64,000 nucleotides of DNA, from NCBI RefSeq assembly GCF_030348765.1, contig NZ_JAUCEU010000007.1, positions 5,119,501 to 5,183,500 of the forward strand, written 5' to 3'. This document shows positions 37,459 through 46,179 of the stretch, in pieces (the first letter of the stretch is position 1; the number at the start of each line of letters is the position of its first letter). Source of the DNA: Neobacillus sp. CF12. Its GTDB lineage: Bacteria; Bacillota; Bacilli; Bacillales; Cytobacillaceae. The position numbers were made by a program, and so were the translations under genes. The notes below the pieces were generated by a model, which saw nothing but the letters and a program-made list of their open reading frames with translations, searched no databases and was not told the origin of the DNA.

Positions 37459-37500
37459 TAAGGCAGGCTGTCGTAGAGACGGTCTGCTTTTTTACATTTT
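37459..37500 (+). terminator. Terminator of ackA
   Basis: GGCAGGCTGTC / GACGGTCTGC stem followed by TTTTTT. Confidence 0.8.
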
Positions 37501-37558
37501 TTAAGTATATTTCTTTGTGATATACTTGAAGAAAATTGAGTAAGTGAGGTGGTTAACT

Positions 37559-38398
37559 ATGCCATTAACTGATCGAGACACAGAGGTATTGAATAAAATT
37601 AAAGAATGGGAAAAGCATTTATTAAACTACGAGGCCAATGATTTACAACTTACATATGAAAAATATTTAGAACGGTCTTTCTCATTATTGCCTGAAAAAG
37701 TACAGCGGCAGTTCTTCTCCGTTATTGATACCTGGTTATTCCATTTGCACGGAATGATTCAAGGCTCTCAGATCCAAATGGATGCAAAGGAAAGAATCCT
37801 TTCTTCAGGACGTGTATTTAATAAAGATTTGCATCAAATCGAGGATTTAAGAAAATTGAATATTGATCAGTTACAGTACATAGCCATGCAGCAAATTGCA
37901 CGGCATCGCCTATATTCATTTGCTCAGGGTGGTTTAGCAGGTACTGGAGGTCCGCTTCTTTTAGGTACCGATATTCCAGCAATGGCCGTTATTAATTTAA
38001 GGGCGGTACAATTAATTGCCATGACCTATGGGTTTGAGGTAAATACACCTTACGAAATGATGAGTTCATTAAAGGTCTTTCATACCGCTACGTTACCCCC
38101 TCGTTTGCAAAAAGAAGGTTGGTCTATCCTGATGAATGAAATGAACGCTAACAATGACCACTATTTTTATGAAGGAAACGAAGAAATTACAGATGTAAAT
38201 TGGCTAGAGCAGCCAATTCAACAATTGCTAAAAGCTATGGTAATATCCATATTCCGCAGAAGGCTCATACAAGGGATCCCTGTCGTAAGCATGGCTATTG
38301 GTGCAGGGACAAATTATCAACTAACTAGAAAAGTTACCGAATTCGCCCATAACTATTACCAGTTGCGTTATCTTAATCAGAAAGAGGAAATAGGATGA
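37559..38398 (+). CDS. EcsC-family protein
   Basis: 279 residues from the ATG at 37559, behind GTGAGGTGG. The EcsC-type domain shows HRLYSFAQGGLAGTGGPLLLGTDIPAMAVINLRAVQLIAMTYGF, a glycine-rich segment with a short hydrophobic hairpin, and a second one in GIPVVSMAIGAGTNYQLTRKV. EcsC proteins are membrane-associated and of unclear function; the name comes from the ecsABC transporter cluster but this gene is not near an ABC transporter. Its stop overlaps the moaB start (ATGA), so the two are translationally coupled. Confidence 0.85.
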   Translation: MPLTDRDTEVLNKIKEWEKHLLNYEANDLQLTYEKYLERSFSLLPEKVQRQFFSVIDTWLFHLHGMIQGSQIQMDAKERILSSGRVFNKDLHQIEDLRKLNIDQLQYIAMQQIARHRLYSFAQGGLAGTGGPLLLGTDIPAMAVINLRAVQLIAMTYGFEVNTPYEMMSSLKVFHTATLPPRLQKEGWSILMNEMNANNDHYFYEGNEEITDVNWLEQPIQQLLKAMVISIFRRRLIQGIPVVSMAIGAGTNYQLTRKVTEFAHNYYQLRYLNQKEEIG

Positions 38399-38907
38399 GT
38401 ACAACAGAACACAAGCAAGGAGCACCAAAGACAGTTTATTGTAAAGTAATTACTGTAAGTGATACTAGAAATAAAGAGACTGACAAAAGTGGTAAGCTAA
38501 TGATGGATTTGCTCGAACAAGCCGGTCATTCCATAGTGGATTACGTCATTGTAAAGGATGAAGAAACGCCTATAAAAGAAGAAATCCTAAAAGGCTGCGA
38601 ACGTGAAGATATTGAGGTTATCTTAACAAATGGGGGAACTGGAATAGCAAAACGAGATGTAACGATTGAAACAGTTCAAGGTTTACTCGATAAAGAGATT
38701 ATTGGGTTTGGAGAATTGTTTAGAATGTTAAGCTATCAAGAGGATATCGGTTCAGCCGCAATTCTCTCACGTGCTATTGCGGGAGTAGTAAAGGATAAGG
38801 CAGTCTTTTCTACCCCAGGTTCTACAGGCGCAGTGAAGTTAGCGATGATTAAGTTAATCCTTCCTGAGATTGGTCATGTTGTAAGAGAAATAAAAAAGGA
38901 TATATAA
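38395..38907 (+). CDS. moaB: Molybdenum cofactor biosynthesis protein MoaB/MogA family
   Basis: 170 residues. The molybdopterin-binding fold signatures are SDTRNKETDKSG near the N-terminus and LTNGGTGIAKRDVTIE in the middle. It is predicted to bind and adenylylate molybdopterin before metal insertion. The start codon overlaps the stop of the EcsC-family gene by four bases. No other moa/moe gene is near; in B. subtilis moaB is likewise isolated from the main cluster. A bidirectional terminator follows. Confidence 0.93.
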   Translation: MSTTEHKQGAPKTVYCKVITVSDTRNKETDKSGKLMMDLLEQAGHSIVDYVIVKDEETPIKEEILKGCEREDIEVILTNGGTGIAKRDVTIETVQGLLDKEIIGFGELFRMLSYQEDIGSAAILSRAIAGVVKDKAVFSTPGSTGAVKLAMIKLILPEIGHVVREIKKDI

Positions 38908-38914
38908 AGAACAT

Positions 38915-38955
38915 AAAATGAAAGAAGAGCTCTCTCAAGTAGGGAGCTCTTGCTT
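38915..38955. terminator. Bidirectional terminator after moaB
   Basis: AAGAGCTCTCT / AGGGAGCTCTT stem between convergent genes. Confidence 0.8.
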
Positions 38956-39268
38956 ATTGGTGCATTTTATCTTCCATTGTTTGATTTGCTCTATACCACA
39001 GCCATAAATCATTAATAATGGAAGCGAGTTCAGCAATTTCACTGTTTAATTTACATGAGGTTTTAAAATTACTTTCTTCAGAGAGTTGTGCTTGCTTTTG
39101 ATTAATCATATTTTCAAGTTCATCAATTCGATCAGGTATGGAACCTCGAATTTGTTCCCAATGGAACAAGATAGACTGCTGTGTCTCCTCACTATACTGT
39201 GCCCATTCCATGTTTAAGTTGGGAATCGAAATGCCTAGCCGTTGATCGAAGGTAAAATGTTCTTTCAT
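38954..39268 (-). CDS. Uncharacterised small soluble protein
   Basis: 104 residues from the ATG at 39268, preceded by GGAGG; the frame runs a few codons further upstream. No signal or membrane segment. Composition is acidic and helical: RIDELENMINQKQAQLSEESNF looks like a short coiled coil, and the C-terminus contains NDLWLWYRANQ. I do not recognise the family. It lies next to a universal stress protein gene on the same strand, with 63 bases between them. Confidence 0.75.
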   Translation of the reverse strand: MKEHFTFDQRLGISIPNLNMEWAQYSEETQQSILFHWEQIRGSIPDRIDELENMINQKQAQLSEESNFKTSCKLNSEIAELASIINDLWLWYRANQTMEDKMHQ

Positions 39269-39331
39269 GTTAAAAGCCTCCAAGACGAGTTATTCTTCTA
39301 TTTTACAACACATCCAGAAAGCATTCACGGT

Positions 39332-39775
39332 TTATTTCTCTGTACGAACTATGAGCACATCACATGGGGAGTAACGGGTAATGTGTTCTGAAACACTTCC
39401 AATCAAGAACCGCTCAACTGCATTCATACCAGTAGCACCACAAACGATTAAATCAACATGATGCTTTTTAGCCATTTCTTTAGGGATTTTCACTTTTGGT
39501 GAGCCATAGTCAATTTCATATTGAACTTCTACAACCCCTGCTTCTAATGCTTGATTTTGATATTTTTCAAGCATGTCGATTGCAAGTTTGTTTGCCCGCT
39601 CTGCAATATCTGGATCATAAGAATCGATTAGCAGAAAAGATCGTGTGTCGATAACATGTGCTAATAACAATTTTGCATTATTTCGTTTAGCAATCTCGAT
39701 GGATTTCCCTAACGCCCATTCTGATTCTTTAGAACCATCAATCGCGACTAAAATATGGTCGTATTTTACTCCCAT
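39332..39775 (-). CDS. Universal stress protein (UspA family)
   Basis: 147 residues, ATG start behind AGGGAGGG. Single Usp domain: it starts YDHILVAIDGSKESEWALGKSIEIAK and has the ATP-binding pattern G-2x-G-9x-G-S in GATGMNAVERFLIGSVSEHI near the C-terminus, followed by CDVLIVR. It belongs therefore to the ATP-binding Usp subgroup. These cytosolic proteins rise under starvation and stress; the exact role is unknown. Confidence 0.92.
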   Translation of the reverse strand: MGVKYDHILVAIDGSKESEWALGKSIEIAKRNNAKLLLAHVIDTRSFLLIDSYDPDIAERANKLAIDMLEKYQNQALEAGVVEVQYEIDYGSPKVKIPKEMAKKHHVDLIVCGATGMNAVERFLIGSVSEHITRYSPCDVLIVRTEK

Positions 39776-39877
39776 GGTAATCCCTCCCTGCCTAAATTAT
39801 ACAATAATTTCTAGGAATATTTGTTTCAATTTTTCGAAAAATAAGGGGGTAACAATTTATGGAAGGGAGATGAAATC

Positions 39878-40036
39878 ATGTTTATGCAGGACCCTAATAA
39901 AAATTTTACATTGGAATTTGATGAAAACGGGGCAAATGAAGTTAGTGAGCAAATCATGAATTCTTATAACAGCGGATATATGGGCCAAGAGACGGAACAA
40001 ATCAGCAGTGAGACTTATCAAAACAATGAAGAATAG
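39878..40036 (+). CDS. Small acidic hypothetical protein (52 residues)
   Basis: Starts MFMQDPNKNFTLEFDENG and ends ETYQNNEE, with a good AAGGGAG ribosome site and a proper terminator 3 bases after the stop, which argues that this short frame is real. It is acidic and polar with no membrane segment, similar in style to the many small sporulation-related proteins of Bacillaceae. No family recognised. Confidence 0.65.
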   Translation: MFMQDPNKNFTLEFDENGANEVSEQIMNSYNSGYMGQETEQISSETYQNNEE

Positions 40037-40038
40037 TA

Positions 40039-40068
40039 AATAAAACTCGCTTTCAAGCGGGTTTTTCT
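40039..40068 (+). terminator. Terminator of the 52-residue protein gene
   Basis: AAACTCGC / GCGGGTTT stem with loop TTTCAA and a T-run. Confidence 0.8.
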
Positions 40069-40177
40069 ATGTATAAGTCTATATAAATTTTTATACTCAG
40101 GGACATTAACCCAAGAATCCAGTTTTTAATGTGCATATTCTTTAGTGTGAGAAGTATAAATTGAGGAGGAAAAGATT

Positions 40178-40417
<240 letters not shown>

Positions 40418-40424
40418 TAAAACA

Positions 40425-40463
40425 TGCCTTTGCAGGTACAACACCTGCAAGGCTTTTTTACTG
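40425..40463 (+). terminator. Terminator of the Pro-Tyr repeat gene
   Basis: GCCTTTGCAGGT / ACCTGCAAGGC stem followed by TTTTTT. Confidence 0.85.
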
Positions 40464-40625
40464 AGATTATTTTAAAATGTACATTTTTCATAAATAAGTT
40501 GGGATTCCACGGTTTATTTGGTAAAATGAAAGTGCTTACATTGTTAAATCTTTACTAAGTGTATTAGATAGATTAAAATCATCTTTGGTTCATTTACTAA
40601 GATTATGTAAATTGGAGGTAAGTAC

Positions 40626-41747
40626 ATGCGGATCGGCATTCCAAAAGAGATAAAAAATAATGAAAATCGTGTTGCAATGACACCAGCAGGTGTTTTCAAT
40701 CTTTTGAAATTTGGTCATGAAGTTTATATAGAAAAAGGGGCTGGACTCGGCTCGGCTTTCACTGATGAAGATTATACTGCTGCAGGTGCAAAAATAGTAG
40801 AAACTGCATCCGAAGCCTGGTCGATGGAAATGGTTATGAAAGTTAAAGAACCACTTCCAAGTGAATACCAATACTTTCGTGAAGGTCTAATATTGTTTAC
40901 ATATCTACACTTAGCGCCAGAGCCTGAGTTAACAAAGGCATTAATTGATCATAAAGTGGTTGGAATAGCTTATGAAACCGTTCAGCTGCCAAATAACTCA
41001 TTGCCATTATTGACCCCAATGAGTGAAGTTGCCGGAAGAATGGCTGCACAAATTGGTGCTCAATTCCTTGAAAAAGTACATGGTGGCAAAGGAATTCTTC
41101 TTTCAGGAGTCCCGGGTGTACAAAGAGGAACTGTTACCATAATTGGCGGTGGTGTTGCGGGAACTAATGCTGCAAAAATGGCAATCGGACTAGGAGCAAA
41201 GGTTACGATTATCGACCTGAATCCAGACCGTCTTCGTCAACTGGATGATATCTTTGGTTCTGACATTACTACATTAATGTCTAATCCTTATAATATAGCT
41301 GAAGCTGTTAAAGATTCTGATTTAGTAATTGGAGCCGTACTTATTCCAGGTGCAAAAGCACCTAAATTAGTTACTGAAGAAATGATTAAATCGATGACTC
41401 CTGGAAGCGTTGTTGTAGACATCGCCATTGACCAAGGAGGTATTTTTGAAACAACTGATCGTATTACAACACATGATAACCCAACATATATGAAACATGG
41501 TGTTGTTCATTATGCAGTTGCGAATATGCCTGGCGCAGTACCTAGAACTTCAACGATTGCTTTAACGAACGTTACCGTGCCATATGCAATCCAAATTGCA
41601 AACAAGGGTTATCGACAAGCATGCCAAGAGAATGATGCACTACTAAAAGGTATTAATACCCTTGGCGGCTTTGTAACATATGAAGCAGTGGCAGAAGCAC
41701 ATGGTCTTCATTACTCAGATACAAAAACATTACTTGGGCAGCTATAA
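40626..41747 (+). CDS. ald: Alanine dehydrogenase
   Basis: 373 residues. It starts [23 protein letters not shown], a typical Ald N-terminus, behind TTGGAGG. The substrate-binding Lys and His lie in [11 protein letters not shown] and LHLAPE, and the NAD-binding Rossmann motif is [26 protein letters not shown]. It oxidises L-alanine to pyruvate and ammonium with NAD; in Bacillus it is needed for growth on alanine and for normal sporulation. Monocistronic. Its terminator hairpin is duplicated on the far side of the adjacent IS1182 remnant. Confidence 0.97.
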   Translation: MRIGIPKEIKNNENRVAMTPAGVFNLLKFGHEVYIEKGAGLGSAFTDEDYTAAGAKIVETASEAWSMEMVMKVKEPLPSEYQYFREGLILFTYLHLAPEPELTKALIDHKVVGIAYETVQLPNNSLPLLTPMSEVAGRMAAQIGAQFLEKVHGGKGILLSGVPGVQRGTVTIIGGGVAGTNAAKMAIGLGAKVTIIDLNPDRLRQLDDIFGSDITTLMSNPYNIAEAVKDSDLVIGAVLIPGAKAPKLVTEEMIKSMTPGSVVVDIAIDQGGIFETTDRITTHDNPTYMKHGVVHYAVANMPGAVPRTSTIALTNVTVPYAIQIANKGYRQACQENDALLKGINTLGGFVTYEAVAEAHGLHYSDTKTLLGQL

Positions 41748-41756
41748 TTGATAAAA

Positions 41757-41815
41757 AAGGAAGAGATTGATTCTCTTCCCAGGCTGTCGAGAAACTCTCG
41801 ACAGTCTTTTATTTT
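41757..41815 (+). terminator. ald terminator hairpin (first copy) and adjoining hairpin
   Basis: GGAAGAG-ATTGATT-CTCTTCC at 41759-41779 lacks a T-run because it is followed at once by AGGCTGTCGAGAAACTCTCGACAGTC and TTTTATTTT. The same 21 bases recur at 43463-43483, there followed by the T-run. Confidence 0.75.
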
Positions 41816-41859
41816 GGCTCTTTTCTTATAGAATGTTGTTTTTTGTATACAAATGGACC

Positions 41860-41988
41860 GTTCCTTTCCGCTACAGGTGCTTGCTTTCCGCGGGGAGGAA
41901 GTCGAGCCTCCTCGACGCTGCGCGTCTGTGGGGTCTCGACCTTTCCTCTACATCCCGCAGGAGTCAAGCACCTTTCGCTCCAATCCAC
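41860..41988 (-). repeat. GC-rich dispersed repeat, copy 2 (inverted)
   Basis: Reverse complement begins GTGGATTGGAGCGAAAGGTGC and contains GACTCCTGCGGGAT, CGAGACCCC, CGTCGAGGAGGCTCG and CCGCGGAAAGCAAGC, clearly the same element as copies 1 and 3 but more diverged. Orientation is opposite to copy 3. Confidence 0.8.
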
Positions 41989-42179
41989 TCCTTGCTATCT
42001 ATATTGATAATGGCACCAATCTTACAGAAAAGGAGACTTTATTTTCAATAACTTTAACGATTCACCGCGTTAATTCGGTATAATACTATTAATATTAATA
42101 GGACGGTGGATTAAGCTTATCGATGGTTCCTAGGACTAAAGCTAAACCATCCGGTACCCCATCATTCAACTATAAGCTG

Positions 42180-43240
42180 GAACCGGCGTACCCGTTTTAA
42201 AGATACGAATATATTTCAGGAAATTTTTGATGATATTGTCTTCCTAGCGCTACAACAAGATGGTTGGAGGAAGAGTTTTGATTACTGATTCCACGCACCT
42301 TAAAGCGAACGCAAATAAAAATAAATTCACTAGAGTCGAAGTGGAAATTGAAACACGCGAATACGTAGGAGATCTAAACAAAGCTATTGAGGAAGATCGG
42401 GAAAACCATGGAAAAAATCCTCTAAAGGAAAAAGAGGAGATGATTGAGAAAAAGGAAATACGCCAAAGTACAACTGATCCTGAATGTGGGTTTATGTCCC
42501 GAGAGAATAAACAGGAAATGTTCTGTTTTCTTGATCATAGGACTACAGATATGAAATTCAACATCATAACGGATGCGTATGTTACACCAGGAAATGTCCA
42601 TGATTCTGTCCTCTATCTATCACGGTTAGACCGTCAGGTCGAACGATTTGGATTTAAAGTAGAAGCAGTCGCACTTGATTCCGGTTACCTGACAAATCCA
42701 ATTTGTAAGGGACTTAATGAACGTAATATTTTTGGAGTTATTGCTCATAGAAGATATCAACCAACAAAAGGCTTATTTCCAAAATGGAAGTTTACATATG
42801 ACAAAGAGCGAGATTTGTATGTTTGCCCAAATGGTCAGGAGATACAATACCGTACCACTACAAGAGAAGGCTATCGGGAATATAAGTCGGATCCAAAAAA
42901 GTGTACCAACTGCCCACTCCTGTCGGAGTGTACAAAATCTCAAAACAAAACAAAAGTTGTTACCAGACATGTTTGGGAAGAGCATAAGGAAAAGGTAAGA
43001 CTTAACCGGCTTTCAAAATCATGTAAAGTACTTGATAAATTTAGAAAGGAAAAAGTAGAGCGAAGCTTCGCAGATTCAAAAGAACTGCATGGGCTTCGCT
43101 ATTGTAGGTTACGGGGATTGCATAATGTGAGTGAGCAAGTGTTACTCACCGCAGCATGCCAAAATATAAAAAAGATTGCCACACACTTGTCTAGGCTGGA
43201 AAAAGTGTGTGGTAAATCTAAGTTAATGCACCCCTGTTGA
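42180..43240 (+). pseudogene. IS1182-family transposase, N-terminally truncated and frameshifted
   Basis: The 326-codon open frame from 42260 carries the DDE triad regions: D in LITDSTHLKANANKNK, D in VALDSGYLT and E in VERSFADSKELHGLRYCRLRG, plus the Cys-rich insertion (KKCTNCPLLSECTKS) and the C-terminus. Just upstream, in the next frame, RFKDTNIFQEIFDDIVFLALQQ is the preceding part of the same protein, so a frameshift lies near 42255. About the first 100 or more residues of a normal IS1182 transposase are absent. It is therefore most likely inactive unless complemented. Confidence 0.85.
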
Positions 43241-43366
43241 TTGGAGCGGAAGGTGCGAAGACTCCTGCGGGAGTACGGGGCAGGGGGAGACCCCGCAGGC
43301 GCTTCAGCGCCGAGGAGGCTTCCCGGCACGCCCGCGGAAAGCGAAGCACCTGGAGCGGAAATCAAC
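43236..43366 (+). repeat. GC-rich dispersed repeat, copy 3
   Basis: GTTGATTGGAGCGGAAGGTGC ... GACTCCTGCGGGAGTACGG, GGGGAGACCCCGCAGGCGC, GCGCCGAGGAGGCTTCCCG, CCCGCGGAAAGCGAAGCACC, ending GGAGCGGAAATCAAC. The transposase stop codon overlaps its first bases. Confidence 0.88.
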
Positions 43367-43427
43367 AGACCATTGAGCAGGCAGGAATTTTTCAAAAAAA
43401 TCGTAGGTTAGTCTTTGTTTAAATAAG

Positions 43428-43492
43428 AAATTGCCGAGAAAGATACCCTTTCTCGAATCTGAGGAAGAGATTGATTCTCTTCCTTTTTTATG
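43428..43492 (+). terminator. Second copy of the ald terminator, with preceding hairpin
   Basis: GCCGAGAAAGATACCCTTTCTCG hairpin, then GGAAGAGATTGATTCTCTTCC (43463-43483) with TTTTTTA: a complete intrinsic terminator, identical to the 21-base hairpin next to ald. Confidence 0.8.
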
Positions 43493-43507
43493 TAAATTTG
43501 TAGATAA

Positions 43508-43746
43508 ATAAAACCAGCTTCATACCGAAGCTGGCAGTTAAATGATAAATTATAGAGCCGCATTTGCCGTACCTCATATAAGAAAGTTTTAAACCACCAC
43601 TCCTCAAAGTGGGTGTTCGCAAAAGCCTTCCTGCTTGTCCTCCATGTCGTATAGACAGAGGCTTGTCATTATAGCTTCGATAGTAAAACTCCCTTTTACA
43701 GCTTAAAGGTTAAAACTTTATTATCACTACGAGCAACGCAGCTTGT
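43508..43746 (-). ncRNA. 6S-like RNA (BsrB/6S-2 type)
   Basis: A 240-base transcript with its own promoter (43753-43781) and terminator (CCAGCTTC/GAAGCTGG with TTTTATTT on the minus strand, 43507-43534). The two ends close into a long stem: GCTGCGTTGCTCGTA near the 5' end pairs with TACGGCAAATGCGGC near the 3' end, and AAAGTTTTAACC pairs with GGTTTAAAACTTT. This is the rod-like 6S plan, with an apical arm (AAGCCT/AGGCTT) and a small CCACT/AGTGG hairpin. The segment complementary to AAAGGTTAAAACTT matches, from memory, the product-RNA start of B. subtilis 6S-2 RNA. 6S RNA binds sigma-A RNA polymerase. Covariance-model confirmation was not possible. Confidence 0.65.
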
Positions 43747-43752
43747 ATTTGT

Positions 43753-43781
43753 ATAATACTGCAATTTCATTCATAGTGCAA
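43753..43781 (-). promoter_or_regulatory. Promoter of the 6S-like RNA
   Basis: On the minus strand, TTGCAC (43776-43781) and TATTAT (43753-43758) with exactly 17 bases between, just beyond the end of the peptidase gene. Confidence 0.65.
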
Positions 43782-43801
43782 TGGTAAAAAAATCTAAATT
43801 T

Positions 43802-44899
43802 CTAGCGAATGATTTGTAGTTCTTTAGGAAATTTTGTTAAGACATTAGCACCGTCAGCAGTAATATAAATATCGTCCTCAATTCGCACTCCTGCAACATT
43901 AGGTACATAAATACCTGGTTCAATGGTATACACCATTCCTTCTTCAATTACCAATTGGTTGGTTTCTGTCATGGATGGATACTCATGGACACTAATACCT
44001 AACCCGTGCCCAAGTCGATGTGGGAAATAATCGCCATAGCCTGCATCCGAAATGATTCTTCGTGCGGTCAAGTCAACTTCAGCAGCGGTAACACCAGGTC
44101 TACTTGCCTGAACAGCTGCTGCCTGTGCTTTTAAGACGGTATCATATATCTCTTTTTGTTTATCGTTAATATCACCATAAGCAACTGTTCTTGTAATGTC
44201 TGAGCAATAACGGTCTACAACTACACCTAAGTCGAATAATACTAAGTCGCCTTTTTGGATCTTTGTGCTGCCAGGATTACCATGTGGGGACGCAGCATTT
44301 GCACCTGTCAGGACCATAGTTGAAAATGACATTTCTGTTACGCCCTTTTGTTTAAGTGCGTACTCAACAGCATTAAGAACATCTAATTCTGTTCTGCCTT
44401 CTTTGATTTCACTGCACCCGACCTCTATGGCGTAATCAGCTAAGGCACAAGCTTCTTCAATAATTTTTAACTCTTTCGCATCTTTAATCATCCGAAGCTT
44501 TCTTAACTTTTCTTCTGCGGAAACAAAGGCAGCATCAGGAAATAATGCAGATAAATGTTCATAGCGTTCTACATTCATATGTTCTTTTTCAATCGCGGCG
44601 TTCCTAACTCTATTTACTCTTTTTTGAATCGAAGTATGTACTAATTCCCATGGATTATCGATATCACTATAGCCGATGATTTCTTGGTTCCAGCCAGAAC
44701 TTTTAACATCATTTACTTCCATCCCAGGACATACAAGAAATGGCTCTTCCTGTTGGAACACAGCTAATCCAAGTAATCGCTCATGTGGATTTGTGAAAAA
44801 ACCGCTTAAATAAAATACATTTTCTGAAGAGGTGATGAAGCTTACTTCAATCCCATTTTCTTTCATCCAAGCTTGAAGTTTTTGTATTCGTTGGTTCAT
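43802..44899 (-). CDS. M24-family Xaa-Pro dipeptidase/aminopeptidase
   Basis: 365 residues, ATG start behind AGGAGGCG. It has an N-terminal creatinase-like domain (about 1-130) and a pita-bread metalloprotease domain with all five metal ligands: D223 (FDLGVVVDRY), D234 (CSDITRT), H298 (HRLGHGLGI), E327 (YTIEPGIY) and E341 (RIEDDIY). It cleaves peptides with proline in second position in the cytoplasm. It is PepQ/YqhT-like; the exact Bacillus orthologue is not certain. Single gene, with the 6S-like RNA downstream on the same strand. Confidence 0.93.
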   Translation of the reverse strand: MNQRIQKLQAWMKENGIEVSFITSSENVFYLSGFFTNPHERLLGLAVFQQEEPFLVCPGMEVNDVKSSGWNQEIIGYSDIDNPWELVHTSIQKRVNRVRNAAIEKEHMNVERYEHLSALFPDAAFVSAEEKLRKLRMIKDAKELKIIEEACALADYAIEVGCSEIKEGRTELDVLNAVEYALKQKGVTEMSFSTMVLTGANAASPHGNPGSTKIQKGDLVLFDLGVVVDRYCSDITRTVAYGDINDKQKEIYDTVLKAQAAAVQASRPGVTAAEVDLTARRIISDAGYGDYFPHRLGHGLGISVHEYPSMTETNQLVIEEGMVYTIEPGIYVPNVAGVRIEDDIYITADGANVLTKFPKELQIIR

Positions 44900-45074
44900 A
44901 GTTTCCGCCTCCTATAATAAATTATCCTTCTTGAGGGTATCAATTTTACATCCATGTGTAAACAATCTTACTTTAGCATGTGCTAAATCACCCTATTTAT
45001 GGATATAAATGAGGAAGGAATTTGGAGTTTTTTATGGAAGTACATACTATAACAGTTATAGAGGAGATGGGTAA

Positions 45075-45755
45075 ATGAAGGTATCTTATCATGGGCATTC
45101 AGTTGTTCAAATTCAGGTCAATGGCAAAAAAATTATCATCGATCCATTTATACGAGGTAATCAATTAACAGACTTAAAGGTGGATGACGTAAATCCAGAT
45201 GTAATTTTGTTAACACATGGTCACAATGATCACGTAGGAGATACGGTTGAGTTAGCCAAAAGAAACAATGCACTAGTCATAGCCAATCATGAGATTTCAA
45301 CATTCCTAGCCTGGCAAGGTGTCAATACCCATGGTATGCATATTGGCGGGGCCTACCAATTTGATTTTGGAAAAGTAAAATTAACACAAGCGTTTCATGG
45401 ATCAAGCTATGAAACCCAAAACAAAGAACTAGTCTATTGTGGCATGCCTGCAGGGATTCTTTTCATGGCTGAAGGAAAGACCGTGTATCATGCAGGTGAT
45501 ACGGCATTATTTTCTGACATGAAACTCATCGGAGAAAGACATCCGATTGATTTAGCTTTCTTGCCAATTGGTGATAATTTTACAATGGGTCCAGAGGATG
45601 CAGCCTATGCGGCAAAACTATTAGGGGCTAAAATAATTGTTCCAATCCATTACAATACGTTCCCGCCAATTAAGCAGGATCCTAAACAATTTATTGAAAT
45701 ACTTGAAACTAAGAATGGAAAAGTACTTGAACCCGGAGAATTTATCGAATTATAA
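45075..45755 (+). CDS. ytkL: UPF0173 metal-dependent hydrolase YtkL
   Basis: 226 residues, ATG start behind GAGGAGATGG. Metallo-beta-lactamase fold with the zinc motif HGHNDH in [12 protein letters not shown], the third histidine near FHGSSYE, the D in HAGDTALF and a final H in PIHYNTFP. Length and motifs match the UPF0173/YtkL family. A hydrolase with unknown substrate in the cytoplasm. Position between pepQ and ytoI is as in other Bacillus. Confidence 0.93.
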   Translation: MKVSYHGHSVVQIQVNGKKIIIDPFIRGNQLTDLKVDDVNPDVILLTHGHNDHVGDTVELAKRNNALVIANHEISTFLAWQGVNTHGMHIGGAYQFDFGKVKLTQAFHGSSYETQNKELVYCGMPAGILFMAEGKTVYHAGDTALFSDMKLIGERHPIDLAFLPIGDNFTMGPEDAAYAAKLLGAKIIVPIHYNTFPPIKQDPKQFIEILETKNGKVLEPGEFIEL

Positions 45756-45819
45756 TACTTTTTTATCCCTTCTATGCATAAAGTGATACAAGCAGTAAGT
45801 TTGAGGGGAGACGAAAGAA

Positions 45820-46053
45820 TTGAAAAAAAACAGATATTTACTATGCCTATTGCTTTGTGGATTGATGCTTTATTTTGCAGTACCAAGATTATCTGTTCTT
45901 GCTGAAGGTCTTGAAGGGACGTTTGCGATTGCCTGGCTCGCATTTGCGTTAATTGTTATTGCAGGAAATCTCACCGCTATGTTGTATAGTCCAAAAAAAC
46001 CTGTCCAAAGAAGGCAACAGCCACGGTTAAACAAGAAATCACGTTCCTATTAA
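45820..46053 (+). CDS. Small two-helix membrane protein
   Basis: 77 residues from a TTG start with GAGGGGAG 9 bases upstream. Two hydrophobic helices (about 6-27 and 36-57) and a strongly basic C-terminal tail (KKPVQRRQQPRLNKKSRSY), which should be cytoplasmic. No family recognised. It sits between ytkL and ytoI, with a terminator of its own. Confidence 0.75.
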   Translation: MKKNRYLLCLLLCGLMLYFAVPRLSVLAEGLEGTFAIAWLAFALIVIAGNLTAMLYSPKKPVQRRQQPRLNKKSRSY

Positions 46054-46063
46054 TAAAGAACAA

Positions 46064-46104
46064 AACACAAAAGGGAGCCTGTCAAGGTTCCCTTTTGCGT
46101 TGGT
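46064..46104 (+). terminator. Terminator of the 77-residue protein gene
   Basis: AAAAGGGAGCC / GGTTCCCTTTT stem. Confidence 0.75.
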
Positions 46105-46179
46105 TTATTATTTAAAATAATGGTATAAATAATATATGTATTTATTTTTCAATAAGGGTTACAGAAGAGGGTGAAGGTC

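Noticed and set aside
37459..37500. GGCTGTC-type hairpin after ackA as another end of the mobile element family
   Set aside because: It is a simple terminator without the shared interior segment or a partner end; the same holds for the hairpin at 30500-30540.
43099..43395. 98-codon minus-strand frame across the end of the IS1182 remnant
   Set aside because: Antisense to the transposase and to the GC-rich repeat; same artefact as at 28201.
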